Origin: Castor canadensis
Taxonomy: Eukaryota; Chordata; Mammalia; Rodentia; Castoridae
DNA length: 64,000 nucleotides
Reading direction: 5' to 3'
NCBI RefSeq assembly: GCF_047511655.1
Contig: NC_133394.1
Coordinates: 54,096,501 to 54,160,500, forward strand
This document shows positions 24,108 to 35,580 of this stretch, one piece after another (within the stretch, counting starts at the first letter, position 1; every line of letters starts with the position of its first letter). Below the pieces are notes generated by a model. It saw nothing but the letters and a program-made list of their open reading frames with translations. It was not told the DNA's origin and did no database searches. The translations under genes were made by a program, and so were the position numbers.

Positions 24108-25221
24108 GCACTTTTCATAAAAAGCAGTTTATTCTGGACCATCCCAAAATCACAATTGTTTAGACATTTCTGCATCTGTTTGGGTATTTGTTTGTGTGTC
24201 TCTCCTAAAAGTAAGGAGCATAGTTCAAAATATTGGTTCTATGCATTTTTTATAGTAACTGTGGCTGCTGTACATTTTTTTTTCTGCTACTATGCTGTCA
24301 GAAATGCAAATGTTAGAGCTCCTCAGCCCTCTCAGGCAGCTGCCACTTCAGAAACTCCAGCCAAGAGATCGTATGGTCTTTTGTAAACATCATCAAGCTG
24401 GTTTCTTAAAACTTTAAGTTTGATAGAGCATGCCTTGGCTTACCTCACCTCACACCCAAAATGACAGCAATATGCTTCTCAGACTGCTCCTAGTCAGACC
24501 CACCTCCAACTCTCCCGCACTGGTCAGGATTCAGAACTCTTAGAGGGTTCTCCCCAGCCTTTCTCCCTTTTGAGTGACAAGATTCTCAACAAGGTGAGGA
24601 AAATACTTACTACATGCTATGCTTTTAGTCTGCTTATTCCTTTAGTCAATGTCAAGCTAACCCTGCATTTCTGATGATTTTGTGCTCCTTTCTAAGAAAG
24701 ATTTTATTATTACACCTCTGTCTGGCAAAATATACACTCGAACATTCTCCTTAACTTATCACTTACCTCTTCTTCTGCGTTTATCCAAAGACTTTTTCTC
24801 ATGTTCCTACCCTTCATGTTAGAGAGCTCTTCTGTGATTCTCCTCTACCATACTAGCTTTTTTCCTTTGGAATAAGGACGCTCTATACCTCTTGTGTTCT
24901 AATGAGAACTGGCAACAAGTGCTAGAAGCTAGACTCACCTTCCCAGTTTACACTCCACCAGCATTCCTGAGCTCTGGTGTAATTACTTCTACCTTGGGAT
25001 CTTTGGGGAAGCTGCTCTCCCTCAGTGTGAAATAAATAGTGTTTCTCTTATTCAATTTAGCCTTCCCTCTAGGCCTGCTTCACTCTTCACTTTCTCTGTG
25101 CTGCATTTGCAAATCTATCTTGGTTTGAACTTTCAGAACATGTATTTTCTGTGTATGGTTGTGGAACTTAACATCTTGCTTTGGCCTGTGGATATCTGTC
25201 CTGCCACACCAACATGCTCAG
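24108..25221. other. Intergenic DNA, no gene seen
   Basis: Pyrimidine-rich on the + strand, without an interpretable domain. The 121-codon frame ending at 24386 starts in L1 text and crosses the CT repeat, so it is not convincing. Confidence 0.5.
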
Positions 25222-25510
25222 GGGGGTAATAAACTTTTTCGCAAAGGATCAGCTAGAAAATATTTTCTATTTTGAGAGCTGTGTAGTTTCTTTCACACAT
25301 ATGCAACTATGCCATCATTGCATGAAAGCAGTGTAGACAATATACAAATGAATAAGCATGTCATATTCCAATAAAACTTTTATTTTTATAGATGTCAAAA
25401 TTTGAACATCATGCAATTTTCATATGATTATTTTTCAAGGAATTGAAAATAGGTACACCATTCTTTGCTCGTGGTTGCTTAAGAAAGGCAGTGGACCAAA
25501 TTAGCCAGGC
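25222..25510 (+). mobile_element. hAT-type (Charlie/MER) DNA transposon fossil
   Basis: 'taataaactttttcgcaaag', 'agaaaatattttctattttg', 'gcaactatgccatcattgca' and 'ccaataaaacttttattttt' follow the well-known mammal-wide non-autonomous MER element whose ends read 'caggggtcggcaaac'. The subfamily is not assigned. Confidence 0.6.
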
Positions 25511-25589
25511 TGTACTTCTCTAACCTCCAATGGCTGAGCTGTATCTATGCCCTTATCAGCATGGTGTGGCTCCCTGCACAGTGGGAATT

Positions 25590-25870
25590 AACTTTTATTT
25601 TACTTGGCAGTACTAGAGTTTGAACTCAGGGCTTACACATCCAGCCTTTTTTGATTTAGGTTATTTTTTCATGTAGGAATTTTTAGTTTTTTTGCCCAGT
25701 ACTGGCCTCGGCCCACAACCCTTCTACCTGTGCCTCCACATAGATGGGATAACAGGAGTGACCATCACACTCAGCTTATTCGTTGTTTGGGTTAGGCTCA
25801 AACTGAGATCTTTCTGATGTATGACTCCTATGTAGCTGGGACCACAGGCATGAGGCGTCATGCCTAGCTC
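25590..25870 (-). mobile_element. Dimeric B1-ID SINE, antisense, old
   Basis: 'ggcagtactagagtttgaac' (complement of the ID B-box) is followed by two B1-complement stretches ('gatgggataacaggagtgac', 'gctgggaccacaggcatgag'). May be two elements or a trimer. Confidence 0.6.
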
Positions 25871-26624
25871 TAATCATGCATTATTTCAATGAACTTTTTC
25901 CTACTCTGGCTCCACAAAGCTTTTTACACATCCCAGAAAAGTCATCAAAAAAGGTAATCTTTGCTTCTTACACCTCCCTAGTTAACGATGATCTCAGACT
26001 CATTTGGCATTTAGGAAAGTCCTGAGATATCTTCTCTTGGTCAGCTGAGGCTGGGATCCATGTACAGCTCTTCTCCTGGCCGTTTTGATCTCAATACCAA
26101 GGACCAGGGAGAAGGAGGGTGTGTCTTCCATCTCGGTGCCTCCTGAATCTTTTCAGAGTTATGCTATTTGATCCCTCCCTAGCCTCCAGCCAGAGAACTG
26201 GGCTCACAAACATGGGCTATTGCTCCCACAAGGAAGCATAGCGAGGCTTCAACCACCAGGACTTCTTCTTTAGGCTTCCTTCACAGTTACAATGCTATCC
26301 TGTGCACATGGTTGCTGTTCTGGAGAATCAGACAGCTTTTTTTAAATACAATAACATGGCACTCTTGTATTCTTTAAAAATTTTGTGTAACAACATTCCC
26401 CGGAGATGTATCTATTTTGTAGAAATGTGTGGGTAGATGCCACGGTTAGATGTAGACAACCGTCACATCCAGGGGTATGTCAGCAGGTGGATTTCTATAA
26501 ACTTTTAGTCATTGGTTTATATTTCTCAGTTTTTATATTATCTTGAAAGTTAATAAAAGATAACTAGGCTAAAGGATTAATATCAATCAAGAAAAGAATT
26601 GGAACAAAATTATAAAAATGAAGA

Positions 26625-27040
26625 TGTGTTAGTCTGCTCTGCTGCCATAACAAAATACCACAACTGGGTGGCCTAAATAATAGACATTTATTTTCTCATA
26701 GTCCTGGAGTCTAGAATCTCAAGATCAAGGTTCCAGGTGAGGGCTTTGTTTCTGGCTAGGAACCCTAACCCTAGGGTTAGGGTTTACTATACCTAAATTG
26801 GCCTTTCCTTGAAGCAGGGAGAGAGCGGGGTGGGGGGGGGGGTTGGGAGAGGGAGAAGGAGAAAGAGGAAAATCTTTTCTTATAAGGTCACCAGTTCTAC
26901 TGCATTAGTTCCCTACCTTTATAAACTCACTTAACTTTAATAACCTCCCAAACAATCTATCTCCAAATACAGTCACATGGAAATTAGGACTTCAATATAT
27001 GAGTGGGGGGACACAATTCAGTCCCTAGCAAACACTATGC
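26625..27040. mobile_element. Ancient eutherian interspersed repeat
   Basis: 'gttagtctgctctgctgcca', 'aacaaaataccacaactggg', 'atttattttctcatagtcct' at one end and 'tctccaaatacagtcacatg', 'ggggacacaattcagtccct' at the other match a common mammal-wide repeat that I cannot place in a named family. It carries the telomere-motif palindrome (26761-26784) and a G-rich run (26829-26845). Confidence 0.55.
26761..26784. repeat. Head-to-head telomere-motif palindrome
   Basis: Two AACCCT units run directly into two AGGGTT units, giving a perfect 24-bp palindrome of vertebrate telomere hexamers. Confidence 0.95.
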
Positions 27041-27519
27041 ATTATAATACTTATATTAATGTTTGAATGTTAAAGACTGGAAGGGAAGGCAGTAATAGTG
27101 GTGGTTGTAGGATGGACATGATAAGAATAAATAACATGGAATTTTGTTACTTTTTCCTCAGTGTCTGGAGAAATCACTTTGAAATGCAAGAAAAAAAAAC
27201 CTGTATTGAAAAATATGCAATATGATACATTAAAATGTTGTAAGAACTTTTGTAAATGCCACAATGTACCCCTACCCAGCACAACAATAAAAAAAAGAAA
27301 AAGAGAAAAATATACAGATGTGTGCTTAAAAGAAAATCTCTAGATTCTTATATTGCTTGACTGTACTAGTGTAGTGGTATCCTCATTTTCCTTGCTAAGC
27401 AGGTGTCAGTGGAGGTCAGCAAATTTGTAAGAACAAAATTAGTTCTAAAGTCTTAAAATATTCAAAATTTCCACTTTTAAAAGAAAAGTAACTCATTATA
27501 CCACTAATTTCAACTCAAA

Positions 27520-27555
27520 TCCACCCCCTCAAAAAAAAAAAAAAGAAAGAAAGAT
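27520..27555. repeat. A-rich / AAAG run
   Basis: Poly-A grading into AAAG units. Confidence 0.8.
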
Positions 27556-27944
27556 CTGAATGACAAGATGACAGATGTTAGAAGTGTCAGAAAAGAATTT
27601 TAAAGCAGGCATTAGCTTTTATTTGTTTGTTAGTGTAGAATGTAGTAAAACCGAGCTACCAAATTTGAGGTAGTAGAAGGTAGGTAAGCTGTGACAGACT
27701 GTTCCAGTTGCCCTAAAGTATGCACAAAATTAAGTGACCAAAATTCTTACAGTGACTTGACAAAAGGGTGCTTGTCTTTTTGTCCCTCCCTTTGATGAAG
27801 CATTGCACCCTGATAGGCCTTTGGATGTGAGCAGTTCTCTAGTTCTCTAGAACAAAATTTAAGGGAAAATTTTAAACTTAAAGCATTCTGTTTTTGTAAT
27901 TGGCTTTATTTGATGTATAATGAGCACAATTATAACCTAGTTTT

Positions 27945-28095
27945 AAGAGAAACTGGTGCCCATACTAGTAATCCAAGCACTCACGAGGCAGAGGCAAGAG
28001 GATCATGATTTTTATAGTCAGACTGGGCTACATAGCCAAACCCTGTTTCAAAACAAACAAACAAGTGAAAACCAAAAAAAAAAAACACGAAAAAA
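27945..28095 (+). mobile_element. B1-type SINE monomer, sense
   Basis: 'ctggtgcccatactagtaat', 'gaggcagaggcaagaggatc' and 'actgggctacatagccaaac' followed by an A-rich tail match a B1 monomer. Confidence 0.75.
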
Positions 28096-28117
28096 ACAAA
28101 CCAAACACCCTCCCAAA

Positions 28118-28124
28118 TGCACGT

Positions 28125-28157
<33 letters not shown>
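28118..28157. repeat. (CA)n microsatellite
   Basis: Uninterrupted CA units directly after the B1 tail, a usual place for microsatellite birth. Confidence 0.95.
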
Positions 28158-28159
<2 letters not shown>

Positions 28160-28379
28160 GAAAAAGAAAGACATGCTTTCTTTTAGTTAATTTGTAATAA
28201 CCTTGTTACTGTAAAACATTAATTATGTTTATAGTTTGATGAAACTGCCATTTTCTTGGAAGAAAGTTTGAGTGCAGACATTTGTAAAGGACTGCCATCT
28301 CATTTTAATATGTCCTTGTTACTCTTAACTTCTGATGGATACAGACTTATTTTTGCACACAAAAAAATTTAATGAGTGA

Positions 28380-31300
28380 TAATGTACTCTAAATAGTAAT
28401 AATTGGAAATTGTCAGTCAAAAAAGAGAAGACAAAAGAAGAATCAAGCAGAAACTTTAGAGCTGAAAAATCCAATAACCAAAATATAAACCCAATAGATG
28501 TGTTCAACATATGAATGTGGAAAACAGGAAAAAGTCAGTGAACTTTAAGATATAATTATAGGAATCGCCTAATCTGAGCAATGAGAGAAAATGAACCCCC
28601 TACCCCCAAAATGGACAGAGTTTTAGGTACATGTGGGATGATAATAAGATACCTGACCTTCATTTTATCAGAGTCCCAGAAGGAGAGGAGAAAGAAGGCA
28701 GGTTCTAAAAGGTGTGTGGAGAAATGAAGGTGGAAAATTCCCAAGATGTAGAAAAGTCATTAACCTTTGAATTCAAAAGAAGCTCAGGAAACACAAAGTA
28801 AGAAAAGCCCAAAGAAGTCAGCACAAGGCATCATAGCAGAACTTCTGAGAATTGAAGACAGTGGAGATGCCTTAAAATAACAGCAAGAGATGAATGACTC
28901 CTTACCTATAGAAAACGCAATTGTCTGCCAGTTGGTTTCAAATTAGACCATCAAAGACAGAAGGAAATAATCAGTCTCTTTACAAATGCTGAGTGGAAAA
29001 AAACAAGGCCAGGCGCCAGTGGTTCATGCCTCAGGAGGCAAACATCAGGAGGATAGATGTTCAAAGCCAGCCTGGGCAAATAGTTCACAAGACACTATCT
29101 CAAAAACACCCCTCACACAAAAAAAGGCTGGTAGAGTGGCTCAAGGTGTAGACTCTGAGTTCAAGCCCCAGTACCACAAATGAATAAATAAATAAAATTA
29201 AAATAAAACTTTTCAATCCAGAATTCTATATCCAGTGAAAATAATCTTAAAAGAAAAGGGAAAAAACCAAGACATTTTCAGGTAAAGGAAAAGTAAGAGA
29301 TTTTATTGCTAGCTTCTTTAAATGAAATGGCAAAAGGATGTCCTGTAAACAACGGAAATAATAAGGAATCAACAAGAAAGAACAAACAACAGAAAGTTTA
29401 AGACTATGCATAAAGGCAATAGATTTTCTTCTCAGGTTTTTGCATTATATTTGACAGTTGAAGATAAAATCACAACACTGGCTAATGTGTTCATAATGTG
29501 TATAGTGGTGATATTTGTGACAATCATATTTGCAGATGGTTAAAGGGACATGAGAGGAAGTAAATTTCTACACTTGACTCAAACTGATAAATGTTTATGC
29601 CAGTAGAGTGTGATGAGTAGTGTGTACACACTGTAATACCTAGAGAAGTAGTTACTGTAAAAGGTATCAAAGAAACACACACAAAACACTATACATAAAC
29701 CTAAATGGAATCTTAACAATAATTAATAAGAAAGTGGGAAAAAGAAAACAGAATGAATAGCAAAGGAAGAGAACAAACAGGAAAAAACAATAGCAGGATT
29801 GAATCCTAACATTAATAATTACAGCAGTGAAATGCTCTAAATGTACCAATGAAAAGACAGAAATTGGCAAAGTAGAGTTAAAAACAAACACACCATGACC
29901 CAAAGATGTGCAGTCCATAAGAAACTCACTTAAAGTACAATGATATATATAAGTTTTGAAAGTAAAAATATGGAAAAGACATGCCAGTAAACAGTAATCA
30001 AAAGAAACAGTAGTGGTTAAATTATTATTAGTAAACTTGAAACCAAGAAAAATGTTTTGGACAGAGGACATCACATAATAATGAACTGACATGTCAAGAG
30101 CACCGATCTGTTATACATGCATATTAATTAAGCAAAAAAGCTATAACATGTGTGGAGCAAAAGCTGATAGAAGTGAAAGAAGTAGACAAATCCACAATTG
30201 TAGCAGAATGCCCTTCTCTCAACAATTAATAGCCTGAAACCAGTAACGATAAGGAAGAAATCAACCACACTCTCAACCGGTAGAATCTAATTAATGTTTA
30301 TAGAACACTCTTCCCAGCAATGGCAGAATGCGTGTTCTTTTCTACTGCCTGCAGAGCACATATGAAATAGATCATATCCTTTGCCCTAAGACACACCACA
30401 ATAAATTAAAAGAATTATGATCATACAGATTATCTTTGCCGGCCATGAGAATCAAGCTGGAAAACAGAAGGTAGACAGAAAAATCTCCAAACACTTGGAA
30501 ATTCAATAACACATTAAAAATATTCCATGTGTCAAAAAAAACTAAAAGGAAATTAAATTCATTGAACTGAATGAAAATGTGGAAGAAACATGAAACGTGT
30601 TGAACACAGCCAAAGCAGGGCTAAACAAGAAATTTTTGCCACTAAATGCTTTTAATATGAAAAAAAGGAAAATGCTCTCAGGAATGAAACAGGGCTATCA
30701 CTACGAACCTTGCAGACTATTTTACCGAAAAGATACTGTGGTATAAACATATGGGAATATCACTAGCCATTAGAGAAAGGCAAAGTAAGACCCCAATTTC
30801 ACTATACATCTATTAGAACAGCTAAAACTTAAATATATATGGTGACAATACCAAATGCTGGCAAGGATGTGGAGAAAATGAATCTTTCATGCATTTTTAA
30901 TAGAAACGTAAAGTGGTACCAGCATTCTAGAAGGTACTTGAACAATTTCTTTAAAATTAAACAATACATCACAGACTCAGCAATCAAACTTCTCAGCACT
31001 TCCCATAGAAATAAAAACTGTGTCCACACAAAAACCAGTACAATAATTTTCATAGCAGCTCTGTCTATAATAACAGGCTGGAGGAAGAAACAACCAAATT
31101 GTCGTACCATAGGTGAATGGATAAGCAAACAGTGATACATCCTCAGCAATACATCCAACAACTTGGATGGATTTAAAGGGCAGAGCGCTGAGTCTTGAAC
31201 TTATATATAATTCGGTTTTTATACAACCTTCTGAAAAAAGTACAGAGATGGAGAATAGGCCAATGATCCACCAAGGGTTAGACATGGTGGAGAGAGAGGC

Positions 31301-31420
31301 TGGGTGTAACCATACAGGGGTCGCTCTAGGGGGATCTTTGCGATGATCCACCAGTTTCGTATCTAGACTCAGTACATCTGTGTCAAATTTCTCATTTTGT
31401 GTTGTACCTTATAGAAGATG
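28380..31420 (+). mobile_element. Old LINE-1, sense, interrupted by a SINE
   Basis: 28380-29000 and 29200-29330 read like the L1 ORF1-side region ('ccagaattctatatccagtg', 'gacattttcaggtaaagg'). 30050-30720 reads like the ORF2 endonuclease region. 30830-31170 is the ORF2 C-terminus (a frame with FIAALSIITG and IGEWISKQ). 31200-31420 is 3' UTR-like. There are no intact frames. A B1-ID SINE inserted at 29005. The 3' end stops about 180 bp before the QRFPR CpG island. Confidence 0.7.
29005..29195 (+). mobile_element. B1-ID dimeric SINE, sense, complete
   Basis: Left half 'ggccaggcgccagtggttca ... aaagccagcctgggcaaata'; A-rich linker; right half 'ggctggtagagtggctcaag ... gagttcaagccccagtacca'; then an ATAAATAAA tail. 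Best full-length example of the window's main SINE, with B1 and ID halves clearly separable. Confidence 0.85.
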
Positions 31421-31599
31421 TAACTGACGGAGTAAATTGCGTGAAGGGAACATGGCATCTCTCTGTATTGTCACTGCAACTTCCTATCTTCTGGACCTAT
31501 TTTCTAAATACAGAAAATAAACTTGATTCTGCGTTAAGTAGCTGTAGCCCACCTTATTTGTCAAGAGGAGAAGGCGTGTCGCTGAAAAATCTCAAACCC

Positions 31600-31619
31600 C
31601 AGGTTTACGCGTAAACCTG
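31600..31619. repeat. 20-bp perfect palindrome at the CpG-island edge
   Basis: CAGGTTTACGCGTAAACCTG is fully self-complementary, with ACGCGT at the centre and GTTTAC/GTAAAC half-sites that contain the forkhead core GTAAAC on both strands. It lies about 390 bp before the start codon. Confidence 0.95.
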
Positions 31620-32006
31620 ACCTAGAGCTGGAGACAGGCTCCAGCGCTGGGGACTGCTTTCCGGCTGGTGTGGGCGGGTAGGCAAGCACCGCGCGCGGCG
31701 GAGGCGGGAGTGGGCTGCGTGTTGCCACGCCCTTTGGCGCCCCCACCTCGTGCCCAGAAGCTGCGGAGCAAGAGGTGCGTCAGGGTCGCGTGGCGCTTGG
31801 CTCCCGGTCGGATCCCAGCACCTCACGGTGAAGGGCTAGGGAAGAACTTTTTTTAGTCAGTGGGACTGAGTCTCCTTGCTTTGGCCAGCGTTCTCTTTGC
31901 GCGTTTGATCCCCGCGCTGCTTTCCTTCTCCCGACCAACCGGGGTGCCGCGGAGTCGGGAGCAGAGGAAGCGCGACCGCGGGGAGGGTTGCTCGGGGGCA
32001 CACGGC

Positions 32007-32346
32007 ATGCGGGCACTCAACATGACCCCGGAGCAGTTCTCCCGGCTGCTGCGGGACCACAACCTGACGCGCGAGCAGTTCATCGCGCTGTATGGACTGC
32101 GGCCGCTCGTCTACACCCCCGAGCTGCCTGGGCGCGCCAAGGTGGCCCTCGTGCTCACCGGCGTGCTCATTTTCGCCCTGGCGCTCTTAGGCAACGCGCT
32201 GGTGGTCTACGTCGTGATCCGCAGCAAGGCCATGCGCACCGTCACCAACATCTTCATCTGCTCCTTGGCGCTCAGCGACCTGCTCATCGCCTTCTTTTGC
32301 ATCCCGGTCACGACGCTCCAGAACATCTCCGACAACTGGCTGGGGG
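32007..32346 (+). CDS. QRFPR: QRFPR coding exon 1 (RFamide peptide receptor, GPR103)
   Basis: Class A GPCR for the hypothalamic RFamide peptide QRFP (26RFa/43RFa), acting at the plasma membrane; the receptor is linked to feeding, arousal and bone. This exon encodes residues 1-113 plus one base of codon 114. The N-terminus MRALNMTPEQFSRLL is near-identical to mammalian QRFPR. It has sequons N5-M-T and N19-L-T, helix 1 at about 46-71 (GN at 62-63, N1.50), helix 2 at about 82-102 (LALSD, D2.50 = D91), and sequon N106-I-S leading to extracellular loop 1. The ATG at 32007 has G at -3 and matches the family start. The upstream in-frame extension has no ATG. The exon ends G|GTAAGA, phase 1. Codon use is GC-rich. 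Confidence 0.97.
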
Positions 32347-32360
32347 GTAAGACGGAGCGC

Positions 32361-34299
32361 ACTCCGCGCCTTCTTCAGTCACCCCAGCCTGCCAGGGGAC
32401 CCCCCAACGCATATATACACACATTTCTGACCTCCTGGTTCTCTCTCTGTCACGTGAATTGTATGCTCTGTCTGGGAACTTCCACACCTGCTCTCGCTTG
32501 CAGCTAAGTTTTGTTGTTGTTTTTCCCTCTGGTTCAGCTCCGCGTTAACTTCTTGTCGCTTACAGACATGGGTAGGGGTAAGGTTAAGAAAGATCCCTGG
32601 CATTTGTGTTCCTACCCGCTTATTTCAGTTCTTTTCCAAAACTACGAGTCTTTTAAATTTTTAAAGACCCAAAAGCTTAAAAAATCTTTTCTCATTTCCT
32701 GAACTCCAAGCTTGGCTTCCAGACAAGTTCTTACATGTGCTAGCGAATATATGAACTTAAAAACTTTTAAAAACAAATATATATTTGCACAGAAAGATCT
32801 CAGACTAGTCCTTTTTAGAAGTCGTGTTACTGTAGTTATTCAGGGAGAAGGAACACAGAAAACATTTCCCCTCCTGACTCCTAACGGAGAGATGATTCTC
32901 CTCCTTCTTTAGAAAGCAGAAGTGGCAACAAGAGTCAATCGAGTCAATTGTTTGGCGTCACTGAAGTGGGAACAGTGGATGAAGGGAGGAAAAAAGACAG
33001 TGGGCTTTCTAGTCTTTGCAGAGAGACACAGACTGTCCTGTTGTAATCTCATTAGGGGTCCTGGGTTGTGCTCTCACCACTGCATATGGTGCTTCTTGGA
33101 TGTTTTCCCGAGCAAATGGCCACATCAAAATTCTTAGAAAATGGCTGTGAGTTTAAGAGAAATGGGTCATTATACCTTCAAGCGCTGCCATTTCCACCGT
33201 TTGCAGATTCCTTTTTAAATAGTGGAGGGTATTTGTTTTCTCCCACCATTACCAATGGGAGATCTTCTGTTTCCTCCTTTGGCTTTCCTATTTTCCATTA
33301 ACTTCCCCTAGTTTATTGTTGGTGGGTCAGGATGTTAAATCTTTCACCCCCATCTCATCTATAATTATTTGTAAAATAGCATTAAACATTGTGTACATAG
33401 CATTGACTTAAAAATGACCTGTTGTGTAAAGTTGCAAACTGACTTATAGATGAGAACCTTCCTTATGCTCTCTAATGAAATAATTGTATTAGGGCATTTT
33501 ACAGTTGCCTAGTGAAACTGACCCCATCAAATTAATGGGAGAATTTTGGATCATCATACATAAACTTGGTTTTTGAGGGAAAGTATAACATAGACTGTTT
33601 TCAAACAGATTTATGAAGCGTATTTACAGCATTGGATGGTTATAGTTCCATTTGTAAAGGTGAACATAACCAATGTGGGGTCTTTTACTAGGATGGAGAG
33701 ATCTGGATTACTGCTTTGCCTTTAATATGCATTAGTTCAACCGTGTGGGCCTCTGCTTTTCAACAGAATACCAGAGAAGTTTGCAAGTGAAGTGAGGCAG
33801 ATCTTTGGCTCCCAGCCTTAAGAGGAGGGATGCCCAGGGAAGGCCTACCAAGTATATTCCCTATGAGGACATAGATGGGCACTGCCAAGACTTTTCTCAG
33901 ACTTTCTGTTTTCTTTGCTTTCTATGTCATGAGGGGAGGGGTTTACTTTTGCTTTTAAAAACTGAAAAGGGTACAAAGGGTAATATGTAGTTAATGTATT
34001 TTATAAAGTAAGTGTGACAACATTAGTAGAAGTGCTTTGAAAAAATTGGTTATTGCATGGAAGTACATTAATACTATATACTATATATATACTAATATAT
34101 AGTATATTAATTCTATGAAAGGGTGCTTAATTAGAGGTGGCCTGTATTTATCTGGGATCAGATTTACTATATTTATAGAATAATTAGAATTTGATAATAT
34201 TTATAGGATAATCTTCTATAAGTCAACTAAACTAGATCAAAATTAATTTTAGAATAAATAAAATTTAATAAACAAGACCAAAATTAAAGTTCAGGAAAC
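32361..34299. other. 5' part of intron 1, no repeat or gene recognised
   Basis: Moderate composition, free of obvious recent repeats. This is the stretch of intron 1 most likely to hold conserved regulatory sequence, but I see no specific element. Confidence 0.4.
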
Positions 34300-34408
34300 T
34301 GGGCATGATAACACATGTCCTTAATCCCAGCACTCAGGAGGCTGAGGCAGGAGGATCTTGAGTGTGAGGCCAGCTTGGACTACATAGTGAGTCCTTGTCT
34401 CAAAAAAT
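34300..34408 (+). mobile_element. B1 SINE monomer, sense
   Basis: 'gggcatgataacacatgtcc', 'cagcactcaggaggctgagg', 'ggactacatagtgagtcctt' and a poly-A end: a B1 monomer without the ID half. Confidence 0.85.
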
Positions 34409-34689
34409 ATTTGAAGTCTGTGGAAGGAGAGAGAGCCTGCAGAGGAGGTGGGTCAGATATGGAAAGAGAGTTAACTTGTGTGTACTAGGATATAATAATA
34501 ATTACAAAATTCCCTTGATAAATTATAAAGAGTTCATAAGAATGCAATCTAAGAGTTGAAAAGTAATTACTAATTTATTGTTTGATCAAGCTATTGAGGG
34601 TCTCTAATATGGCAAGTATTTTATCTTTAGAATACAAGAATGAATAAATCTCACCTAGGCCCTTGTGGCCTTAGAGAATAGGAGATACC

Positions 34690-34930
34690 CCCAGGGGAAC
34701 GAAACTAAGGTTTGATAGAAGCAGATTCATTCTGCTGTCAGAACAGGGGAGAGTTAGGAAGGCCTCCTCAAGAGGTGATGTTGGAACTGGGTCTTGAGTG
34801 TCTTCTAGGAGCATGGCTCACTCCAAAATTTGGAGGAGAGAGTGGTGGTATATGCTAAGAATGTTGTGAAGGCATTTCAAGAACACACAGATGATATGTG
34901 TAGGGAATGATGGGAAAAGAGACAGAAAGG
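34690..34930. mobile_element. Ancient mammalian repeat, weak
   Basis: 'gaaggcctcctcaagaggtg' followed by 'ggaactgggtcttgagtgtc' resembles a mammal-wide repeat also present near 61960/62450. Family not assigned. Confidence 0.35.
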
Positions 34931-35439
34931 TAGGTTGCTACAATTGGGAAAGAAAATATTATGTAAAAGCATGAAATATGAATACCTCTCAAATTCTTTC
35001 ATTCGTGAAGTAGGAAAGACAGGGCAGTGACCATCACCAGGAAAACTGCTCCTGGAAAGGTGCAGCGTGCCATGTGCACAGTGTGTGCCCAGGTTCGGAT
35101 GGTTGCAGCTTATTTAGTTGTAGCTGTTACTGCTGGGTCTCTCCCCCCCTAAAAAAAAAAAGTTGAGAATAGAGATTTTTATAATGTTGACATCTAACTC
35201 CAATTTAAAAAGCAAAGTGCAGTTGGGTAAAAGAAATATCTCTACAACCTTGGTCATAAATAATTCCCTTATTTCTACTTTGTGACTTCTCTAAGAAGCC
35301 TCCCTGCAAAACATTTCTGACATTGGTGGGCCCTGAATGACTGTTTTTCTTCTTTTAATTCTCTCGTCTTTCATGCTAGAGATTGGCAATACCTACTGAG
35401 TTCCTACCTGCATTTAACAAGATTCATATGGAAGTTAAA

Positions 35440-35580
35440 GTCTGATAAGCAGTGGGGCAAGTAATGGTTCTCAGATCTGCCTGCACAGAGAATCTACTGG
35501 AAGGCTTTTGGAAATTGTGGACCAGCCCCAGTCCAGATTAGTTGCCCAACTCCTCAGTGCCAGCCTGCACTGACTCCCAG
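35440..35580. mobile_element. hAT-type MER fossil, weak
   Basis: 'atggttctcagatctgcctg' start with internal 'ggaccagccccagtccagat' fits the MER5/MER20-like class. Confidence 0.35.

Larger units (their letters stand above)
31600..32360 (+). promoter_or_regulatory. QRFPR: CpG island and presumed promoter of QRFPR
   Basis: An abrupt change from AT-rich L1 to GC- and CpG-rich sequence, covering the 5' flank, 5' UTR and coding exon 1. GC boxes (GGGCGGG at 31672-31678; GAGGCGGGAG at 31701-31710) lie about 300-335 bp before the ATG. No convincing TATA box is visible and the transcription start is not determinable by eye. A 20-bp palindrome opens the island. Confidence 0.75.

Noticed and set aside
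24021-24386. 121-codon plus-strand frame
   Set aside because: Begins in antisense L1, crosses a CT repeat, and has no domain or splice context.
27956-28190. Two plus-strand frames with His-Thr repeats
   Set aside because: Translations of a B1 SINE and its CA repeat.
29667-30092. 141-codon minus-strand frame with many hydrophobic residues
   Set aside because: Antisense of an A-rich sense L1; such frames are rich in Phe, Leu and Ser by composition.
31860-32006. In-frame 49-codon N-terminal extension of QRFPR with a signal-like hydrophobic start
   Set aside because: The frame opens after a TAG at 31854 and its first candidate start is GTG, not ATG. The family start matches the ATG at 32007.
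32347-32507. Read-through of exon 1 into the intron as a single 215-codon protein
   Set aside because: A good GTAAGA donor follows Gly113, exon 2 continues the known receptor exactly, and the read-through part is unlike any receptor.
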